NCBI GenBank assembly: GCA_009746045.1
Contig: RPFO01000072.1
Coordinates: 827,620 to 891,619 of the forward strand
DNA length: 64,000 nt
Origin: Mesostigma viride
Taxonomy: Eukaryota > Streptophyta > Mesostigmatophyceae > Mesostigmatales > Mesostigmataceae
Reading direction: 5' to 3'
Every line of letters starts with the position of its first letter. The stretch's first letter is position 1. Below the pieces are notes generated by a model, which searched no databases, was not told the DNA's origin, and was given only the letters and a program-made list of their open reading frames with translations. The translations under genes and the position numbers were made by a program. Below are positions 58,201-64,000 of this stretch, in pieces.

Positions 58201-61200
58201 GGCAGGTAGTCTACTCTCCTGCCCATAGTGCACCGGCAGGTAGTCTACTCTCCTGCCCATAGTGCACCGGCAGGTACTCTAATCTCCTGCCCATAGTGCA
58301 CCGGTAGGTACTCGACTCTCCTGCCCATAGTGCACCGGCAGGTACTCGACTCTCCTGCCCACAGTGCACCGGCAGGTAGTCTACTCTCCTGCCCATAGTG
58401 CACCGGCAGGTACTCTACTCTCCTGCCCATAGTGCACCGGCAGGTACTCTACTCTCCTGCCCATAGTGCACCGGCAGGTACTCTACTCTCCTGCCCGGTG
58501 CGGTGCGCATGCGCGTGCTGTACGCTATTGGCCACACTCCACCGGTGGGTGTTCTACGGACTGCCGGATGGCGTACGTTGCTTACGCGCACGCGATCTCC
58601 TGGTTGAATAGTTGGGGCTGGTGAGGGGGGTCTAGTAGGATTCATAGGGGGGCGCTGGTGAGGGGGGTCTAGTAGGATTCATAGGGGTGCTGGTGAGGGG
58701 GGTCTAGTAGGATTCATAGGGGTGCTGGTGAGGGGGGTCTAGTAGGATTCATAGGGGGGCGCTGGTGAGGGGGTCTAGTAGGATTCATAGGGGCGCTGGT
58801 GAGGGGGTCTAGTAGGATTCATAGGGGTGCTGGTGAGGGGGTCTAGTAGGATTCATAGGGGTGCTGGTGAGGGGGGTCTAGTAGGATTCATAGGGGGGCG
58901 CTGGTGAGGGGGGTCTAGTAGGATTCATAGGGGGGCGCTGGTGAGGGGGGTCTAGTAGGATTCATAGGGGGGCGCTGGTGAGGGGGGTCTAGTAGGATTC
59001 ATAGGGGGGCGCTGGTGAGGGGGGTCTAGTAGGATTCATAGGGGGGCGCTGGTGAGGGGGGTCTAGTAGGATTCATAGGGGTGCTGGTGAGGGGGGTCTA
59101 GTAGGATTCATAGGGGGGGCTGGTGGGAGTAGCGGGGAGTGTAGTAGCTGTCAAGAGTAGTGGGGTATACTGTTACGAATAATTAGCTTATTCGCCTAGC
59201 TAATTCATTCATGGCATTACTAGCCCTATGTGGTATGCCGCGCCAACTTTTCTTCTAGGCGCCGACACTTGTGGTCCTGTGCACCTATGTGTGTTGTTGG
59301 TTGTGAGTTGAGACTTGCACCTATGTGTGTTGTTGGTTGTGAGTTGAGACTGTTCCACGGCGGTTCGTGAGTAGCCACCTACGTACCTTGGACACAAGCG
59401 ATGCACTTGTGCACAACACTCTACTCTCGCGTTTTCTAGTGTCTCGGGTCCAGCCATGGATGCCGCGACCTGCGGGTTCCATCATGAGCTGTACCTGTGC
59501 TATCATGTAATAAAGTGGCATTGTTAATTATTGGAAGCGGTGGCAGAAAGCGCGATGTTGTCCGCCAGTAGATGAACGCAGCGATGGCCGTGTGGGCCAT
59601 GATGGCCGTGTGGGCCATGATGGCTGCGTGGGCCATGAAGGCTGCGTGGGCCATGATGGCTGCGTGGGCCATGAAGGCTGCGTGGGCCATGATGGCCGTG
59701 TGGGCCATGATGGCCGTGTGGGCCTTGATGGCCGTGTGGGCCATGATGGCCGCGTGGGCCATGATGCGCCCCTCGGGAGCACGTGCATTTTGGGGGGTTG
59801 TGCGTTGCAAGCAGGTGCCCGCGGTCCATTCACGCCCTTGTGTAGGAATGGCCAGCTGTCCGCGGTCGCACACATGTTTGTGTCCTACTTTGAATACTTC
59901 ATGTCGGTGCATGAATGCCGCTTGTCTGGTTTCGGTGACTGGACGCGTAGGCTTGCTTGCCCGCTGTCGTGAAATCATGCGTATGATGTTCAGATTTCAG
60001 GCGTCTTCTTTCCCGTGTGACGTTGCTTGCACCCCCACAACTGCATCCCCACCATGTGCAGCTGCGTGGGCTTTGCCCCCAACGGAGGGGTGGCTGGGGA
60101 TATCCCTGGGGCAGTGGACAGCAGGTGGGTTCTTCCTGGCCAATGCCTGTTCATGCAAGGATGGGCTTTTTTTTCTTGCTCGGTGATGTCAATATATCAT
60201 GAGGCAGCGGCGGCATGGCGTGTTATCGCCAGTGTAGGTGTAGGAATGGGCCTGCCCTTGCTCAGGCCAGATCCGCAGCGCCTTGTTGTGTGCTGCCAAC
60301 ACATCCCCCCAGCTGCTGCCCACCGCGGTAGACCACGCACGCGCACAGTTCGCAGGGCACATGGCCAAGGGAGGGTTGACCTTTGGGAGCCTCGCGTACC
60401 TCTGGCCCTGTTGCCTTACCGGCTTCTAGTTACCCATAGCATCTCAACGGTAGTCGGTCTCAAGCGATTCCTTGGTGGAGTCATTCTAACCTTTTCCATG
60501 CGTTGCCTGGGCCGGCGTTGTCTCGAGTATGAATGGAACGTTGTCTTGCGCTGATCATCGCTTCGTATTGACTATGCTTCACACGGAGCTTTTATTACTT
60601 TGACCCTAGTGCAGTTTAAAGAGTTGCCTGTTTCCATATTTGTAAAAGTAGGGCACACCTGTGCTCATGCCCCCCCCCCCCACACACGTTTTAGATTCTC
60701 AGGTTTAAGATCATGAGACTCTGGATTTGACCTCTACCTGTAGTATAATTGTATTAGAATGTAGTAGAACTTAGTAGAATCGAATCACAGTAGTAAGATT
60801 CTTTAAGATCGTGAGCCCTGGATTGGTCGGACCCCAGTCTTAAACGTGTGTGGGGGGGTGTAGTGTCATAATCAGTTTCCAGGTAAGGAAGGGGGTCATG
60901 GCTCCATGGCAACCTAGTTTTTTGCGTCAAGTGTTTTGTGTGGAGTGTTTTGCGCAGATCGATGGGGCTCCCCGCGTCTCACCATCCGGCAGCACTGTAC
61001 CTGGGTCCCTGCCACACTGTTCTTTGTACGTCCCAGGGGCTTCCTCCGGGTTGACCGGCACCTACGTGTGCAAGCAACGGCCAATGTCTTCGCGGCAGGG
61101 GACTGCATCGACATGTGAGTTAGAACTCGGCAGACCGTGGGAGGGAAGGCCAGAGGGGAGGAAGGAAGAATGGTAATTACACAGCCGATGACGCAGTGCT

Positions 61201-63768
61201 TGTTTTCGCTCCAAAACGGAAAGTCGTTAAGGTCTTTTGTGAAACGAAACAAGGGCATGGGTGCATGTTGTCTGACATGTGATCGTCATCCCACGCTTTT
61301 GCTCTTGACACCTTGCGAGTAGAGCAGGCAGTCACTTTCACTTTTTGCAAGTTGGTTGCCTTTGGTTGGCAGTTGAGCATCCGCAGATGACAGCATGCTC
61401 CTGCTCGCACACGGCCGCCAGCAGCAGGAAGAGTGTCTCGGTTTGTTATGGAAAAAAAACGGTTGGTCGCAGCCCTTCACTCTTTCCCCTCGGGTGCTGC
61501 CATCACAGCCAATGACGAGCCGCCACCTGGCACCTGCCACGGCATCTCATCGCACACACTGCCCCTCCCTGTCTCCGCATGCGAGTTACCTATCTCTGTG
61601 CACGGCAGCCGCAGGCAGGTGGTTGCTTTCTGGCGTCACGGAATGACATCCAGGCTGCTCCTGTACCTTGTGTAAGACCCCACCCATTCCCTCTCCTTCG
61701 TTCCACTTGCTGGCCCGGACTAGCTTTGGAATATGGGTGTTGTAACGTTCCCCGCCTGCCTCTGCCCTCCTCATATCGCGCCACCTGGCAGCCCCGACGA
61801 GAAGACGGCGCTGACGGCGGAGCTGAGCGGCACCCTTGCGGCGCGTAACGTTCTGCGATGCCTCGCCGCGCGCAGGGAGGGGGGTAGTGCGGCACTGCTG
61901 ACATTCCCGCAGGTACGACCCTCCTTGCATCTGCGGTGCCAGTCTCACCTCAATGCCACCATTCACGCACATGTGCGGTGCCTCAACATGGATGACGTGC
62001 TCTGTGTAATGCGGCACATGCGGAGGCTTGCCTTTTACAGTGCAGACGCTACTCGGACAGTACAGCGGTCAGCCTCTCACATTCAGTGCAGACGCTACTT
62101 GGACAGTACAGCGGTCAGCCTCTCACATACAGTGCAGGCGCTACTTGGACAGTACAGCGGTCAGCCTCTCACATACAGTGCAGGCGCTACTTGGACAGTA
62201 CAGCGGTCAGCCTCTCACATACAGTGCAGGCGCTACTTGGACAGTACAGCGGTCAGCCTCTCACATACAGTGCAGGCGCTACTTGGACAGTACAGCGGTC
62301 AGCCTCTCACGCTGCATGGTGTGCGCTGATGCCGTCGTGTGGCTCACTGTGTCAGCACGTCCGCTTTTGGAAGAGGCATGCGTCACCAGCTTGCATGGAG
62401 GCATTTGCATGGAATGGCGATCCCCTTGAAGCATGTGTGGCGTGCTTTGGTGTAATTATACAATTTGGTCACTACGGGATAGGCGCTTTGTCTGAGGGCC
62501 TTGCGTTGATGTGTCTCTGATACGGAGCGGCGGCAGCTTTCCTGATCACCCCCACTGCTGGCATACGTTGAAGCCCGATGATGCCTTCGGCTGGTCCCCG
62601 CATGATCATGCCGATGTTGTGCTGGCATACGTTTCCCACCCGTTGTTGTCCCTCGGTGAGGACACCCTTCCCTTTCCCCTGCCACGGCCACGGTCATGCC
62701 ACGGTGGGTCATGCCGCGGCCCCACCACCCTGCCCACCAATGTGTGCGCGACCAAAGCACGTTCACCATCCAACCCACCCACTCGCCTGCCCACCCGCCC
62801 GCCCGCCCGCACGCCCGTCCACTCACCCACCCCACACACGCGCTAACGTGCGCGCCACTACCTGACCATCCACACTGCAGGACATCTGCAACGGCCGGTC
62901 GACTGTGCCCATCGTGACCGTGGTCAGCCTGTACAAGGTGCGTGACTCATGGCAGGTGTAGGTGCATCATCGTGGTGGGTGGGATCTCGCCATCTGGCCA
63001 CGTGCCTCTGTCCCAGTTGCATTGTCTGCATGTCGAATCGCTGTAATGGGGATGACACCATGACAGCACATCCAGTTGCCGCAAGGGGGCCGTAAGATGG
63101 CTGCGCCCATGCTTGCTTTCCCACCGCGCGCTATCTTGATGGCTGCGCCCGTGCTTCCTTACCCATGTTTGGGCGATCACCGCGCGCGATCTTGATGGCA
63201 TTGGCATCACGATCAGTGCTCGTTCCATGCCCTGTCTCGGGATCGCATGGCATCACAGGTACCGGTGTTCCTGGCATCCCAGGGATGCTTGTCATGTAAC
63301 GACATCGCTGGCTTTGCGGGCGGCCTTGCGCCTAGGAATGCCAGCAGCTGCGAGGCTCCGCGTGATGCGTGTAGCTCCAACCCTGGTGCCTCATCATGGT
63401 GCCCACACGGGGTTCTGACTCGATGTATCCAAGGTTTGTACCTGGCTTGTCTCACCTGTGTTTGTATGCTGTCTATGTAACATGGTTACCTGGATCGTCC
63501 CCCCCCCCGCCGCACAGCACGAGGCGATCATGCAGTTCAACCGCCTGGTCATCAGCGGCCGCCTCCCCGCGCTCTTCAAGTGGGTCATCGAGACGCTCGT
63601 GGTACGCCCCCGCCCCACACATGTGCTGGCATTGGTGGCATTGGTGGCATTGTGGCATTTGTTGCATTCGCGGCATTTGTGGCACGCTCTTTTTTTTTTC
63701 TTTTTCCTTACTACCAGTTGTCGAGACGCTCGCGGTACATTCAAAGGATTCTGGCATTTGTGGCATGA
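43236..63768 (+). CDS. FSP1/AIFM2-like NAD(P)H:quinone oxidoreductase, ten exons
   Basis: Exons: 43236-43430, 43734-44230, 45233-45336, 45875-46301, 60062-60124, 61037-61114, 61792-61912, 62881-62937, 63518-63601, 63718-63768; 558 residues (human FSP1: 373). Phases match at every junction (0,2,1,2,2,2,0,0,0) and all are GT-AG. Motifs in order: FAD-binding VVVVGGSFAG (11-20); YTPGILRCLVEP; YCILATGSRYVSPIKP (145-160); NAD(P)-binding AIIGGGTVGVELAAEI (233-248); CVGFAPN (409-415); GFLRVDRHLRV and FAAGD (447-451); LTAELSGTLAARNVL; GRLPALFKWVIETL. The family reduces ubiquinone-type quinones with NAD(P)H and protects membranes against lipid peroxidation; the animal N-myristoylation site is absent. 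Extra length comes from low-complexity insertions in exons 2 and 4. Exon 10 is least certain. Introns make up over 90 percent of the gene. Confidence 0.88.
45067..45231 (+). repeat. CCA triplet run, 55 units, ending at a splice acceptor
   Basis: 165 bp of uninterrupted CCA. The next bases form CCACCAG, the acceptor of exon 3 (45233) of the FSP1-like gene, so the array occupies the usual place of branch point and pyrimidine tract. Confidence 0.96.
45561..45655 (+). repeat. 60-bp direct duplication
   Basis: TCCCCAGTGGTCATCGCCAC and the next 15 bases at 45561-45595 recur at 45621-45655, offset 60. It lies in intron 3 of the FSP1-like gene. Confidence 0.85.
46306..58496 (+). repeat. 34-bp minisatellite, exactly 358 full units, in intron 4 of the FSP1-like gene
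   Basis: Full units run 46306-58477 (12,172 bp = 358 x 34, so no net indel) and a partial unit ends at 58496. Each unit starts GTASTCKACTCTCCTGCC (S = C or G, K = T or G), then CAYAGTGC, and ends SCGGCAG. Variation is almost confined to unit positions 4, 7, 21 and 27, with rarer changes at 26 and in the final GGCAG (GGTAG). The array starts within the donor of exon 4 (46302). The open frames it produces on both strands reflect 3 x 34 = 102-bp periodicity and are not genes. Confidence 0.98.
58615..59130 (+). repeat. About 37-bp tandem repeat, 14 copies
   Basis: The unit contains GGTCTAGTAGGATTCATAGG and GCTGGTGAGGGG; length varies (34-38 bp) through the number of G in two runs. Also in intron 4. 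Beyond it, a 35-bp segment with TGTGTGTTGTTGGTTGTGAG is duplicated at about 59282-59350. Confidence 0.93.
59570..59766 (+). repeat. 18-bp tandem repeat, about 11 copies
   Basis: Unit GGCCATGATGGCCGTGTG, with variants GGCTGCGTG and GAAGG. The multiple of three keeps frames open on both strands. It is the third array in intron 4 of the FSP1-like gene; exon 5 follows at 60062. Confidence 0.93.
62036..62311 (+). repeat. 46-bp tandem repeat, six copies
   Basis: The unit contains TACTTGGACAGTACAGCGGT and CAGCCTCTCACA. It lies in intron 7 (61913-62880) of the FSP1-like gene. The open frames here arise from the 138-bp periodicity. Confidence 0.93.
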
Positions 63769-63871
63769 GTGGCACTGCGGTGCACCTGTTGGGCGGCTTG
63801 CAGGTACGGCTTTTGTGGGTAACGACTATTGGTTGGCTGTCTCTTTTTCTTCTAAGTAAGGACTAGCCGTG

Positions 63872-63876
63872 TGTAA
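63872..63876 (+). terminator. Likely polyadenylation signal TGTAA
   Basis: It lies 104 nt after the proposed stop codon of the FSP1-like gene, close to the spacing seen for the VMA12-like gene (107 nt). It supports both the terminal exon and a chlorophyte origin. The rest of the window to 64000 shows nothing. Confidence 0.4.
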
Positions 63877-64000
63877 ATAAGGACAAGAGAGTTGTGGGCC
63901 ACCATAGGACTTTCATAGGACTTTCTGCGGCCTGCTGTGACGGGCGGCTGCCCTTGTGCACACGTGGCAAGATGCAGCCCTGCGTATCTGCCTATTGCCC

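Noticed and set aside
46306-58496. Regular 34-bp repeat as a CRISPR array
   Set aside because: There are no spacers: units are directly head to tail and the setting is a eukaryotic intron.
46311-58645. Dozens of 61-163-codon open frames on both strands (WAGES, SPAHSAPAG repeats)
   Set aside because: They follow from the 34-bp period (three units = 102 bp) and end wherever variants create stops. They lie within a single intron.
59572-60186. A 204-codon frame starting with MAVWAMM repeats
   Set aside because: The 18-bp repeat keeps frames open; the frame then runs across the true exon 5 in a different phase.
63230-63420. Possible extra exon of the FSP1-like gene between exons 8 and 9
   Set aside because: An acceptor-like CATCACAG is present, but the translation has no family features and exons 8 and 9 already join in phase with a coherent sequence.

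Overview
This is nuclear DNA of a eukaryote. Genes are split by GT-AG introns (one GC-AG). Exon phases can be followed across them, the introns are full of tandem repeats, and a copia-type LTR retrotransposon is present. A unicellular green alga is the best fit: TGTAA, the polyadenylation signal of chlorophytes, lies about 105 nt after the stop codons of both plus-strand genes, and the polycystin-like, FSP1-like and VMA12-like proteins suit an alga. Species cannot be read from the sequence, and another algal lineage is not excluded.

Layout. 1-442: a small inverted-repeat element. 1544-16903 (minus): three exons of a polycystin-like membrane protein. Its first intron is 13.4 kb and holds an almost intact copia element (2718-10235) in antisense plus a piggyBac-like non-autonomous element (13154-14860). 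17460-17841: a fold-back element with a 102-bp perfect palindrome, lying between two divergent genes. 18358-22231 (plus): a four-exon V-ATPase assembly factor of the VMA12/TMEM199 family. 22959-24705: a second, different piggyBac-like element. 25979-29681: a tandem duplication of the 5' part of an unrecognised helical-protein gene, one copy carrying a 798-bp insertion. 30042-33536 (minus): a single-exon protein with coiled coil, protein kinase, HECT-like region and RNF213/ZNFX1-type RZ finger. 34160-38752 (minus): an ankyrin-repeat gene whose exons match the repeats. 43236-63768 (plus): a ten-exon FSP1/AIFM2-like NAD(P)H oxidoreductase.

The main theme is repeat expansion in introns. The FSP1-like gene has about 1.7 kb of coding sequence spread over 20.5 kb. 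Its intron 4 (13.76 kb) is mostly a 34-bp minisatellite of exactly 358 full units, and every unit repeats a splice-donor-like and a splice-acceptor-like sequence copied from the exon edge where the array begins. Other introns carry 18-, 29-, 37-, 46-, 56- and 58-bp tandem repeats, 8-bp repeats, tetranucleotide arrays, and a CCA triplet run that ends in a splice acceptor.

The genes do not form a pathway or operon. Most long open frames inside the repeat arrays are artefacts of repeat periodicity.
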